Source: OLB7 sp966250335
Lineage (GTDB): Bacteria > Bacteroidota > Ignavibacteria > OLB7
Assembly: GCA_966250335.1 (NCBI GenBank)
Contig: CBINGZ010000004.1
Coordinates: 124,001-188,000, forward strand
Length of the DNA stretch: 64,000 nt
Direction: 5' to 3'
In this document: one piece after another, positions 43,784 through 53,186 of the stretch
Layout of the letters: each line of letters opens with the position of its first letter
Position numbering within the stretch: the first letter of the stretch is position 1
The notes under the pieces: model-generated
What the model saw: only the letters and a program-made list of their open reading frames with translations
Database searches by the model: none
Told to the model about the DNA's origin: nothing
Translations under genes and position numbers: made by a program

Positions 43784-44719
43784 ATGGGAAGGTTCTTTAT
43801 TAGAGTCTGCGGAAGTATCAGGTGGACGGTGGCATTGAGTATTCTTAACACTGCCATCTTTCTATGTATCCAGCCGACAGCCATTGCAGCCCCCGATTCG
43901 GGGAACGACGACATTACCTTGACCGGCTCTCTTCGTCTCTTTGTCGGGCATCTCAATTTCGACTCCTATCCCGATACTGTCTACGGCGCGGCCGATCGTG
44001 GTGCGCGCGCCTTGCCGGTCTCGATCGCATGGGGAGCCGGGCCGTCTACGAAGCAATCTCCTTCAAAGAACAATCGCACGGAGATCCGATATCCAAAGTG
44101 GTCGACACTCGGTGGTTCTCTTGCTATCCAGCGGCTCAACTCCGATGACACGTTTTCAGATCTCTGTATCTACCTCTGGGGCACATACAAGCAGGGAGCG
44201 AAGAGCCGGGATACTATGCGTGTACTCGCAATCTTCGGCCAGTCCAACCTTGACCGTGTTCCTGAGATTCGATTGAAGAACATTGACGGATTCCAGACTG
44301 AACCATTCATCGCGATGGATCTGCGGGCCGATTCGGAGTTCGTCAAGCCCGCTGTTCGGGACATGTCCGGCAAGCGGAGCTATGAACTGAAGCAGATCCG
44401 GCTGGGGGAGAAGGTTGATACGTCGCGCACGAAGCTCCCTGTATTTCCTCCAGCCCCCCTCTACTCCGTTCGGGTCTACCCCAATCCCATAGCACAGATA
44501 GCCAGTGTGGAGGCGAGCGTTCTACCGTTAGGTGAGTATCACGTTACTGTGATGTCGGTCAACGGGCGTATTGCTCACGAACAGCAGGTGTCGGTGAATC
44601 TGTCCGGTGAGCTGTTCCGGCTGCTCGACCTTCGCGCGCTCTCCAATGGTTATTATATCGTCCGAATCTATTCAGATCAAAGGGTCATCGGATCGTATCC
44701 TATCACTATCACCCGATAG
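43784..44719 (+). CDS. Secreted hypothetical protein with T9SS sorting domain
   Basis: 311 residues with an unusually long signal region (WTVALSILNTAIFLCIQPTA). The central part (about 45-220) is not recognised. It contains GSLRLFVGHLNFDSYPDTVY, which could be a VCBS-like fragment, and the block YPKWSTLGGSLAIQRLNSD. The sorting domain (about 230-311) has YSVRVYPNPIAQIASVEASV and ends RIYSDQRVIGSYPITITR. Codon use is slightly AT-richer than the window average. It starts just inside the interval bounded by the two mfd copies and is 79 bases ahead of the RHS gene, so the two probably form one operon. Confidence 0.82.
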   Translation: MGRFFIRVCGSIRWTVALSILNTAIFLCIQPTAIAAPDSGNDDITLTGSLRLFVGHLNFDSYPDTVYGAADRGARALPVSIAWGAGPSTKQSPSKNNRTEIRYPKWSTLGGSLAIQRLNSDDTFSDLCIYLWGTYKQGAKSRDTMRVLAIFGQSNLDRVPEIRLKNIDGFQTEPFIAMDLRADSEFVKPAVRDMSGKRSYELKQIRLGEKVDTSRTKLPVFPPAPLYSVRVYPNPIAQIASVEASVLPLGEYHVTVMSVNGRIAHEQQVSVNLSGELFRLLDLRALSNGYYIVRIYSDQRVIGSYPITITR

Positions 44720-44798
44720 TATCACCAGACGTTATCAGATAGAGTTCCCCCCGTAGGTTCACAACCGTTCCGGTTACAATGAAGTGAGGAGTTGCCGT

Positions 44799-47700
44799 AT
44801 GAGGGTCAAGAGCCTGTTCCACGTCCTTGCCTCTCTTGTTCTGTCGCTTGCCAACCTTCCAGCTGTAAAGGCGCAGTTCGCGCCGGACGCATTCGAGACG
44901 CAGAAGCATTCGGATCTCTACGACGAACGAGGCTTCCAGCGCAACTCGGTCCTCTCCGTCGATGGCTCGCTGATGGTCGCTGAGGCCAACGGCAATGTCT
45001 CCTACCGCTATCCGATCAGCTCCCATCCTGTCAGCGGCCATCCGGTGACCGTTTCACTCAACTATTGCGGAGCGGTCGCCTTCACCACCTTCAAGGATTA
45101 CTATCGCGGTCCCCTCGATCCTGGAGATCCCCTTCCCGATGAGGAGTGGTCGGTGAAGGGCGGCGGACAGCGCTGGGGGAAGTTCCATCAGAACAGACCC
45201 GCCTGGATTCTCGGCGTCAACGGTTTCGCAGTTCAGGTTCTAGGCACCACGACACAGTTCCACATGGACCCCACGAAGCTCACCGATCCTGACTTCGAGG
45301 AAAGGACCGAGTTCGACGACGAGGACTTCGTATGGGTTGCTGACGGCTACGACTTCTCGAATCGGATGAAGAATCTTGGCGTGGAAGAGAATGTAGGCGG
45401 TATAGACAAGCATGAGTTCGTTGACGTAATCCGCCTGCTTCGCGAGGACGGCAGTATTCTGACGCTTGTCAACGCCAAGCGATCGGATACGCTTACCCCG
45501 CAGGCGTGGAACGATTCGATGTACACCGGCTATTATGTTCCGCATGAGGCCAACAACAACGGCTTTGCCCTGGTCGACTATGCGCCGGGAGGGATGCCGG
45601 CATTCATCGAGGACTTCGAATCGAACTACGCGAATCCCCGACGTGTCCGATACTACCCCGGCAATGGGCTGGAATTCGTGTTCTACGAATACGTAATCCC
45701 CTACGGTACCGACGAGTACCGTGAGACCTTGCAGACCTACGGCGGCGCGAAAGCGGGACCAACGATCTTCTATCTGGAAGAGATCAATTCGAGCGGAGGA
45801 AGGATCACGAAGTTCAGCCGGTCAAGACACGACAACCGAACCGATGCTCTCGATCAATGGCGCGGCTACGACTCGACGAAGGGCCGGGCGCTGGTCACGC
45901 AGTTTGACGGTCATTCGATCAGCTATTCGAACAGCGGTCTATACATCGAAGCGCTCGGCAGAACGATTCTCGTTCGTTGCGATACGGTCTCCAAGAGCGG
46001 CAATACCGGCAACGAGACCGATATGCCGCTGGCGATCAACGGCGACCGTGGAACGGCTGCCGATGCGATCGCCCGTATGGATCGCAACGAGCCCTATCAG
46101 TACAAATCCTATCTCGGTTATGTGACCGAGATCATCGATCCGGAAGGGAGGAAGACACGATTCGACTACGAGCGGTACTGGAAGCAATACGTCGGCACCG
46201 GCTTCCCGGTCGCCAGCAGCACGGCCACAATCACCCTGGGCAACTATCGATTGAAAGAGATACAGGAGCCGAGAGCCCGCTACGAATTGGAGTATTACGC
46301 GAGCGATCCGAACATCGTCGGGCCTCCTGTCGGCGATACGATTGAGATCGATCCGACAACAGAGGATCAGTACGCGATCCAGAGCATGGTGAAGAAGACG
46401 GAAAAGTATCAGGGCGTGACCTTGCTGACGACCGACGAATACCTGTTCGAGTATGCTCCGGGGAATCAGGCGTTCATCGACAAGGCAACGCACACGACGA
46501 CCGACGAGATCGCCGCCACCTCAACGACGACGACACTCCATTTTCGGAAGCATACGCTACCGCGATTTCTGCCCTTCATGCCCGACCCGCGTCACACCGA
46601 AATGTACAAAGTAGTGCGGGTTGCGCCCGGAGACACGCTGACGAAGGAGTCGAGCGAGGATAGCCTGGCGCCATACCTGCGCCTGATGTCGACGGCGATC
46701 GAAACGATCAACGGGCTGGCGAAGTCGACGGTCGATTACACCTATGGCCTGGAGCGCATCCGGCATTTCGGAGGGGACAGCGCGCTTGCGGAGTATTTCG
46801 GAACAGGCATCGCCTGGAAGCGGGAACACTTCACCTGTCCGTGCCACGGCTGCGACTCGCTGGATTCCACGGCGACCGAGTACAAGCGGATCGAGGAGGT
46901 CTATCTGAACCTCCCCCTGATCGACACGACCTACACGGTCATCGATTCCTCGCGACTGAACAAGTTCAAGACCTATGAGAACTATCAGGCGCTGAAGGCC
47001 GGCGGCGCCATCACCGGATCGTGGGAGGAGAATATCTTCAACCCGCTCGTGTTTGTCGGCGATCGCGATACATTGACGCGAAACGCTCCCCCGTACTTCG
47101 GACTGGTGAAACAGATGACCACGGCCGACATGGTTCGTGAGATCAATATCGGCCGGATCAATACGTATGAAACCGCGTTCAATCCTCTCCCCCCTGCGGT
47201 CCCTCGGGGGATGCTGCTGCGAGACTCGCTGACCGGAGGGATTGTCAACGGAGCACAGAGCGGACTCCCCGGTTCGGTCTACACCTCCGTCTATTCACGA
47301 GGCCACTGGCTGCCGGATATCACCATGAATGCCAATGGAGCGATTGCGCGCAGCTTCTACAAGTATCGGTACGCCGGTCCCGATCTGCATCATAACGATT
47401 CAGGGACGCAGAGCTATCGGTTCAGCGGGTCGATGCTCGACTTCGCGAACGGCGTGACGGTGCGTGACCTGGCGAACCGGGAATACTTCACCTATCTCTA
47501 CGAGAAGCCGTCGGTGTCGCGCCGGTACGTGCGCCGGGTCGATCCGACGTCACTGACGGTGACGTATGGTATTCTCGACGGGTATCATGAGCTGACATTC
47601 CACGGTCTTGCCTCGGCGGTCGTCGATCCGAACGGCTGGCTGTCGGAGATGGAGTATGATTACAACGGCAGGATCAACACGGCGCGGCTGCCGTTCGACT

Positions 47701-50700
47701 TTCCCATCCTCGACACGTTCCATACCGAAACCTACAGCGGCATGGTGGGGCTTCCCGGCAACGGACTGTCGGTCGTCAAGTGGGGGTACGATACGGTCTA
47801 CTGCGATAATGATTGCGACGTGATAGGATATGCCTCGGCGGCGCCGATCGTCTGGCGATATGAACCTCGCATCCTGTTTGCCGAGAACCCGGCGATCTCT
47901 ACGCCGGACTGCTACGGCAATTATTCGGTGACGCAAAAGAAGGGGGGACCAAGCCCGCAACGAGCCTGCAACACGCCTCTGCCGTACACGCGCCGGGAGT
48001 CGACGGTGGGAGAGCTGCTCTTCGATATCGCTCCGGCCGATACGTTCTCGATCCTCTCGGTCGACAGCGCACACGTGCGATTGTACGTTGCATCGATCTC
48101 CGACACATGCGTTCATGTGGAGTTCACCAAACCCGAATGGGGACTCTCGAAGACGTTGGTCTTGAACTGTCCGATCGGTTCGGGAGGAAGTCAGACGTTC
48201 CTCGACAAACAGGAGCGCGAATACTTCCGTCTGGATCTGACCGACTGGCGCGACAGCATCCTGGCGCGGGCAGGATCGGCAACACCCGCATTGAAGCTGA
48301 CGTTTGCCGTGACGACAATAGGAGGGGCGGTGAGCTTCGCAACCGGCATGGACGCGGAAGACACAAGGACGCGGTTGATGCTGAAGGGGAGCTTCGAGCA
48401 TGACGTTCGGCTGGTCGACTATACGGTGCGCTATGAGTACGATGATGAGGCGCTGACCTCGACGGTGCTGGCGAAGGTGGACGACTCGCTCCATTCGTCG
48501 AACAACCTGAACTGGGCGACGATCGGCAGCAACCGCCGGGAAACGAAGAGCCGGTTCAGCTTTGGGGCGAACTATCGGGTGCAGAGCGGCAGAACGTGGA
48601 TCGGCAAGCCGTCGAGCCCGGTGAGAATCGATTCGGTGACGAGCGACTACACGGGAGCCGGAGCAAAGCGGAAGATCACCGACCAGGAAGGCGATACTAT
48701 TGTCACGCGATATGATGCTCTCGGTCGGGCGATCGAGGTCCTCAACGCCGATGGAACGACCTCGGCGGTCAGCTACTCGTACGGCACACCAGCGAGCCTC
48801 GGAGTGAGCGATCAGGAGTTCCCCTGCAACTTCGTTGCCGTGACCATCTCGCGACGAGAGGACAGCGTGCTGTTCGTGAAGTACACGGACGCATTCGGGC
48901 GGGTTCGGCGTGAGGTGGCCGACTCGGGTGGGCTCCATCTCGTCACGCGCTACGAGTTCGACTATCTCGACAGGCTTCGTCTGGCCGTCAATCCGAACGG
49001 CGACACGACGCAGTACTGGTATGATCGGTTCGGCCGTGTCAGGTACAAGTACCAGCCGGATATGGGCACGACCTCCTTTGCCTACGATAATCTGGGCAAC
49101 CTCCGCTTTACCCAAAGCCAGGAGCAGGCCGACAAGAAGCGGATGACCTTCAACCAGTACGACGATCTGAACCGGCTGGTACTGATTGGAGAGATGATCC
49201 ATCCTGACGGATCCGAGACCGATACGACGATCCACTACGGTATTGCACCGACAGGAGACGACGGCAAGGAGCAGGATGCACAGCATCAACCCTTCCCGCC
49301 CGTTATGGGAAAGCGTGGCGCGCTGATCATGTCCGGTGGCTCCGATACGCTGGACCTCAACCGCTACACCGATATCGCCGACCCGAAGAAGCTCAATACG
49401 GGGCTGACATGGCCCGTGCCGACGGCAAACCAGACACTGTGGATGACGTCCGCATCTTCCTTGCCGGCCATGCGTCCCGACACGTCGGTGAAGATCGTCG
49501 GCTGTTCGATCGGACCAAGTGCTTTGCTGAGCGACACGACGACAGCGATCCCTCCGCTGCTGGTCAGTCCTGTATGGCCGACCCATTTCTACGATCCACG
49601 CAAGGGGCCGGGGGCGTCGCTGACGACCTTTGAACATCTGGCGCTCTATCCCCACTTTCCCCGTATTGCGATCTACTATGACTCTCTTCCGGCTCGTGAG
49701 GGGACGATCTGGAAGAACTTCCCCCCCTATTACAAGTGGGATTCGATCGCTCCGAAAGGAAGGATACGGAACATGAAGGGAAGAGAAGTTGCGGTCGCCT
49801 ACCGGGAGCATGGCGGAGAGCCGTATCATTATGTCGTACTCAGCTACGACGAGCGGGGCCGTGTGGAAGCGCTGCTGCGCTACACCGAAAATCTCGGCTT
49901 CGATGCCGTCTACTACAGCTACAACTCGGCGAACATGACGACGGCGGTCCGCGTCGCCGACCCGTTCCGGCAGTATACGAGCTTCTATGGCTATGACTGG
50001 AACGGAAGGGTCGACTCGATCTGGACGAAGCTTGAAACTCCGTTCAGCGGTCTGCTGGTGAACCTGGCTCCGTCGATGCGGGCTGACAGTCTGAAACGAC
50101 CGTCGATGCCTGCGCGACCGGGGCAGGCGGATATCGTCTACAGGTACAACAAGGTCGGCGCAGTCGACACGATGCGTTATCCGGGACCGTCGATCACGGT
50201 GCTGTATACCTACAACGATCGTAAGTGGCTGACCGGAGTCACGGCAGGGATGCCCTCTCCGACACTGTTGTTTCAGGAACAGCTGATGTATGAGGCGACA
50301 GGCCAGATTATCAGACAGCGATCGAGGAGTTCGGTGAACCCGACGTGGCTGGATCAGAACTACGGCTACGACCCGGTCCAGCGGCTGGAATGGTGGAAGC
50401 GGAGCACGGCGACCGATACGACGTTTTATACCTATGATGATGTCGGGAATCGCCTGACGTCGGGTAACCCGGTCGCTGCCTGGGACAACTACGCATACTA
50501 CGGTGCCGGACTAGGCCCCAACCGCCTCTACTGGGTTCACCATACGGAGCCGGCGACGGTCGCCAAACGGACGTACCAGACATATAATGCCAACGGCTCG
50601 ACGACCGATCGTGCCCGGTGGAACTGGACGCCGCCGCTTCCAACGCAGATCGACGAGGATCATATGTCGTACAGCTATAGGGAACTGACATGGCGATACC

Positions 50701-51851
50701 TGAGCGGCAGTCCGTACGTGAACTCGCACTACGACTGGCGGTACCGCTACAACGCGAGAGGGGAACGGGAGCAGAAGCGATTGTATCATGCTCCGCAGAA
50801 CGACGCGCAGTCCGGCAACGCCTATCCGTGGACATACTATCTGCTGGGAGGGAAGAAGGAGCAGCTGTCGGTCTGGCAGGGGCAGCAGAGAAGTATCGTA
50901 ACTTGCGGTCGGACCGGCAGGAACGTCTTCATGTATCCGACGGAGTATCTGACATACGGCGTCACCGGTACGGCGAACATGGTAACGCGACCGGACGGCA
51001 TCAAGTTGTTCAAGGTGGTCGATCATCTTGGTTCTACACGCATAGCGTACAGCTCCACGGCAGGAACGAGAGCGTTCGATTATGGCCCGTTCGGAGAGCT
51101 GATATCGGCCGGAAGCGAACCGAGGAAGGGATTTATAGATAAGGAAGTAGATCGCGAGAGCATGACCGGGAACTTTGGAGTGCGTCAGTATGGTGGAGGG
51201 CGCTTCCTGAGTGTCGATGCCTTGTGGGAGAAGTACAGGAGTTCAACGCCGTATCACTACGCATTGAACAACCCGGTAAGGTTTATGGACCCGAATGGGG
51301 AAAAGGTCGAATATAAGGATCCGGAAGTAGCGAATGAAGTTGACGGAGCAGCTCAGGACGGAGCTCGAGCTGAACAAAGAATGTACGAAGATGGACTAAC
51401 CAACGATCTCGTATTCTCATCGGTTATGGGTGATGAAAGAACTGTACAAGTGCGATTTGGAGAGATGAGGAAATCGCATCATCTATGTGAAGCGGAGCCT
51501 AAATATGATAAAGATGGCAACATTGTTGGAGCTATTCTGGTGATATCGGAAGCATTTAGAAAGCTTATGCCTGGCGATAAAATGGAAGTTATTGCGCATG
51601 AATTTAAACATTTGGGACAGTTTTATAGTCCTAAAGGCAAGGAAATGATTGCGCATAATGAGAAATTACGTAACGCAATCAATACTCCAGATAAGAATTT
51701 GCCGATGGAAAAAGAGGCATATGAGTACGGCCGGATGATCCATAGAGCTTATGTCGATTATCTGAATGGCCCATATGGAAACAATCTCATGACTGAGGGG
51801 GCTACACCAATTCAATGGTGGTGGACTCCAACAATCAAACCTCCCAAGTAG
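44799..51851 (+). CDS. RHS/YD-repeat polymorphic toxin with HExxH metallopeptidase-like C-terminus
   Basis: 2350 residues from ATG 44799, behind GTGAGGAG; the GTG itself at 44784 is an alternative. The signal peptide is LFHVLASLVLSLANLPAVKA. A long N-terminal beta domain precedes YD repeats, for example YDRFGRVRYKYQPDMGTTSF and YDDLNRLVL. The RHS-associated core lies near 2075-2167 (VVDHLGSTRIAYSST, GGRFLSVDALWEKYRSSTP, YALNNPVRFMDPNGE). After PNGE the base composition becomes AT-rich and a 183-residue C-terminus begins. It has HEFKH at 2267-2271 and a downstream KEAYEYG with Glu as possible third zinc ligand, a gluzincin-like arrangement. RHS cores are known to encase and release such effector tips. 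The tip is predicted to be a zinc peptidase toxin, target unknown. No sorting domain is present, so the route out is Sec plus something unidentified. Confidence 0.88.
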   Translation: MRVKSLFHVLASLVLSLANLPAVKAQFAPDAFETQKHSDLYDERGFQRNSVLSVDGSLMVAEANGNVSYRYPISSHPVSGHPVTVSLNYCGAVAFTTFKDYYRGPLDPGDPLPDEEWSVKGGGQRWGKFHQNRPAWILGVNGFAVQVLGTTTQFHMDPTKLTDPDFEERTEFDDEDFVWVADGYDFSNRMKNLGVEENVGGIDKHEFVDVIRLLREDGSILTLVNAKRSDTLTPQAWNDSMYTGYYVPHEANNNGFALVDYAPGGMPAFIEDFESNYANPRRVRYYPGNGLEFVFYEYVIPYGTDEYRETLQTYGGAKAGPTIFYLEEINSSGGRITKFSRSRHDNRTDALDQWRGYDSTKGRALVTQFDGHSISYSNSGLYIEALGRTILVRCDTVSKSGNTGNETDMPLAINGDRGTAADAIARMDRNEPYQYKSYLGYVTEIIDPEGRKTRFDYERYWKQYVGTGFPVASSTATITLGNYRLKEIQEPRARYELEYYASDPNIVGPPVGDTIEIDPTTEDQYAIQSMVKKTEKYQGVTLLTTDEYLFEYAPGNQAFIDKATHTTTDEIAATSTTTTLHFRKHTLPRFLPFMPDPRHTEMYKVVRVAPGDTLTKESSEDSLAPYLRLMSTAIETINGLAKSTVDYTYGLERIRHFGGDSALAEYFGTGIAWKREHFTCPCHGCDSLDSTATEYKRIEEVYLNLPLIDTTYTVIDSSRLNKFKTYENYQALKAGGAITGSWEENIFNPLVFVGDRDTLTRNAPPYFGLVKQMTTADMVREINIGRINTYETAFNPLPPAVPRGMLLRDSLTGGIVNGAQSGLPGSVYTSVYSRGHWLPDITMNANGAIARSFYKYRYAGPDLHHNDSGTQSYRFSGSMLDFANGVTVRDLANREYFTYLYEKPSVSRRYVRRVDPTSLTVTYGILDGYHELTFHGLASAVVDPNGWLSEMEYDYNGRINTARLPFDFPILDTFHTETYSGMVGLPGNGLSVVKWGYDTVYCDNDCDVIGYASAAPIVWRYEPRILFAENPAISTPDCYGNYSVTQKKGGPSPQRACNTPLPYTRRESTVGELLFDIAPADTFSILSVDSAHVRLYVASISDTCVHVEFTKPEWGLSKTLVLNCPIGSGGSQTFLDKQEREYFRLDLTDWRDSILARAGSATPALKLTFAVTTIGGAVSFATGMDAEDTRTRLMLKGSFEHDVRLVDYTVRYEYDDEALTSTVLAKVDDSLHSSNNLNWATIGSNRRETKSRFSFGANYRVQSGRTWIGKPSSPVRIDSVTSDYTGAGAKRKITDQEGDTIVTRYDALGRAIEVLNADGTTSAVSYSYGTPASLGVSDQEFPCNFVAVTISRREDSVLFVKYTDAFGRVRREVADSGGLHLVTRYEFDYLDRLRLAVNPNGDTTQYWYDRFGRVRYKYQPDMGTTSFAYDNLGNLRFTQSQEQADKKRMTFNQYDDLNRLVLIGEMIHPDGSETDTTIHYGIAPTGDDGKEQDAQHQPFPPVMGKRGALIMSGGSDTLDLNRYTDIADPKKLNTGLTWPVPTANQTLWMTSASSLPAMRPDTSVKIVGCSIGPSALLSDTTTAIPPLLVSPVWPTHFYDPRKGPGASLTTFEHLALYPHFPRIAIYYDSLPAREGTIWKNFPPYYKWDSIAPKGRIRNMKGREVAVAYREHGGEPYHYVVLSYDERGRVEALLRYTENLGFDAVYYSYNSANMTTAVRVADPFRQYTSFYGYDWNGRVDSIWTKLETPFSGLLVNLAPSMRADSLKRPSMPARPGQADIVYRYNKVGAVDTMRYPGPSITVLYTYNDRKWLTGVTAGMPSPTLLFQEQLMYEATGQIIRQRSRSSVNPTWLDQNYGYDPVQRLEWWKRSTATDTTFYTYDDVGNRLTSGNPVAAWDNYAYYGAGLGPNRLYWVHHTEPATVAKRTYQTYNANGSTTDRARWNWTPPLPTQIDEDHMSYSYRELTWRYLSGSPYVNSHYDWRYRYNARGEREQKRLYHAPQNDAQSGNAYPWTYYLLGGKKEQLSVWQGQQRSIVTCGRTGRNVFMYPTEYLTYGVTGTANMVTRPDGIKLFKVVDHLGSTRIAYSSTAGTRAFDYGPFGELISAGSEPRKGFIDKEVDRESMTGNFGVRQYGGGRFLSVDALWEKYRSSTPYHYALNNPVRFMDPNGEKVEYKDPEVANEVDGAAQDGARAEQRMYEDGLTNDLVFSSVMGDERTVQVRFGEMRKSHHLCEAEPKYDKDGNIVGAILVISEAFRKLMPGDKMEVIAHEFKHLGQFYSPKGKEMIAHNEKLRNAINTPDKNLPMEKEAYEYGRMIHRAYVDYLNGPYGNNLMTEGATPIQWWWTPTIKPPK

Positions 51852-51884
51852 GAGAATGTACAACCGTAACACAAGAGTGCTTTC

Positions 51885-52619
51885 ATGATGATGCTGAAGT
51901 TAACTATAGCCCTGATTTTCGTAATGCTTGGTGGGGCAGTAGCTCAGACAACTGCTCGGTTCTACACAGATGCCGAGCTCGATAGCATTGCGACCAAGGT
52001 TGTCTTAATATATGATGGCAATTTCCAGCTTCGTCGCTTCCATGACGAATACAGCACTGCTTCGTTTGAGAAGGAGCAGGAGGCTTATAGCGCCTGGCGG
52101 ACACTGCGTCGCGACCATGATGATATCGGCATTGCGCATTATAATAAGTACAACGCGTGGGATTCGATATTTCAGATTATCCGATGCATTCCACTCAGTT
52201 CGCTTCATAGTGGCGAATATATTGTAGCCGCGGGATACGATGGGACCTTGTACTACCTGCGTGGATTCGATACGAACGACTTCGCGAGCCTCCTCCGCTA
52301 CAAGATCGGGGAAATAAAAAGTGAAGCAAAGGCTTTGAGTGTGGCAAAATTATACGTATCGACAATACCTTATGATAGTAATAACGGTGTCGATGTAGTG
52401 GATTCGTCCAACATCTCTCAGTTTTTATCCATGTATCCCTATCTTGCGCCGCCGGCGATTTCAGAGTTTCGTGAAACGTATACAGTCCGCCTTTTTACTA
52501 TAGACCCCGAGTACAAACATATTGTGCTGCATAATGTCACGCTCAGCCAAACGTCCGATCGGAGATCACCCACACAGGTCGAATATCAATCTATCCTTAT
52601 GAATGATGGGTACAGGTGA
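51885..52619 (+). CDS. Exported candidate immunity protein 1
   Basis: 244 residues starting 34 bases after the RHS gene. The N-terminus has a signal peptide (KLTIALIFVMLGGAVAQ); the first of three consecutive ATGs is used here. The mature part is unrecognised, with DAELDSIATKVVLIYDGNF, an aromatic-rich SGEYIVAAGYDGTLYYLRGF motif, and acidic loops. It is AT-rich like the RHS tip, unlike surrounding genes. Position and export suggest protection against the metallopeptidase tip in the periplasm, but an accessory secreted protein is also possible. No family match was recognised. Confidence 0.7.
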   Translation: MMMLKLTIALIFVMLGGAVAQTTARFYTDAELDSIATKVVLIYDGNFQLRRFHDEYSTASFEKEQEAYSAWRTLRRDHDDIGIAHYNKYNAWDSIFQIIRCIPLSSLHSGEYIVAAGYDGTLYYLRGFDTNDFASLLRYKIGEIKSEAKALSVAKLYVSTIPYDSNNGVDVVDSSNISQFLSMYPYLAPPAISEFRETYTVRLFTIDPEYKHIVLHNVTLSQTSDRRSPTQVEYQSILMNDGYR

Positions 52620-52643
52620 TCCTCCCTTCAAAGGTGCTAAAAC

Positions 52644-52973
52644 ATGGATGCATTCGGACTGGAAGAACAGATCACTCATAACAAGGTGGCCTACATATGT
52701 AAGCGCAATTTCGATCCCGCATTGGGGCGACTAACTCTTTTTGTGACTCATGATCCGAACTGGAGTAATGATGGAGATAGGTTGATTATATTTAATCATG
52801 TTGTCGACTATGCTGAAGAAGTTGACTCCGATGAGGATGATGGGCCGTATATAGAATCGGTAATTGCTGCTGAGTCCTCTTTGGTTGAAGGAGTATACCA
52901 TTTTTTAATTGAAACCGAGGAGCGTGAAATACGATTTACAAGTACTTCATATCCTGAGATTTTCGAATCATGA
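52644..52973 (+). CDS. Small acidic candidate immunity protein 2
   Basis: 109 residues, no signal peptide, strongly acidic (EEVDSDEDDG near the middle). It is predicted cytoplasmic. It begins with ITHNKVAYICKRNFDPALGR and ends REIRFTSTSYPEIF. AT-rich, it lies 24 bases after the previous gene. Small acidic proteins directly downstream of RHS tips are often immunity proteins. Because a different gene already sits adjacent to the tip, this one may be immunity to a toxin tip that has since been replaced. I do not recognise the family. Confidence 0.65.
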   Translation: MDAFGLEEQITHNKVAYICKRNFDPALGRLTLFVTHDPNWSNDGDRLIIFNHVVDYAEEVDSDEDDGPYIESVIAAESSLVEGVYHFLIETEEREIRFTSTSYPEIFES

Positions 52974-53010
52974 GGACTTCCGTGCGCACCGAGCACAACA
53001 CGCCAGAACC

Positions 53011-53163
53011 ATGAGTACGCTCAAAGTAATGGCAATCCTTTTGTTCTCTATAATGGGTCTCTCCGCGAATCCTCGAATAAGAAGTCTCCTAATGCACTTG
53101 TCTTGCACAAATGGATATGGATTGGACTGCCTCCGATGTTGGGAATACCTGTCGAGTCACTGA
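53011..53163 (+). pseudogene. Truncated signal-peptide ORF at the cassette edge
   Basis: 50 residues from ATG 53011. MSTLKVMAILLFSIMGLSA is a good signal peptide, after which the frame reads unstructured sequence (NPRIRSLLMHLSCTNGYGL) and stops at 53161-53163, 24 bases from the mfd stop on the other strand. It looks like the start of a third exported protein cut off at the junction with mfd. It could alternatively be a real short peptide. Confidence 0.4.
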
Positions 53164-53186
53164 GCCGCCGGGAGTGCACCCCGATC

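Noticed and set aside
47550..49829. A 759-codon open frame antisense to the RHS gene
   Set aside because: Arg/His-rich composition with no motif; the YD repeats on the plus strand explain the sequence.
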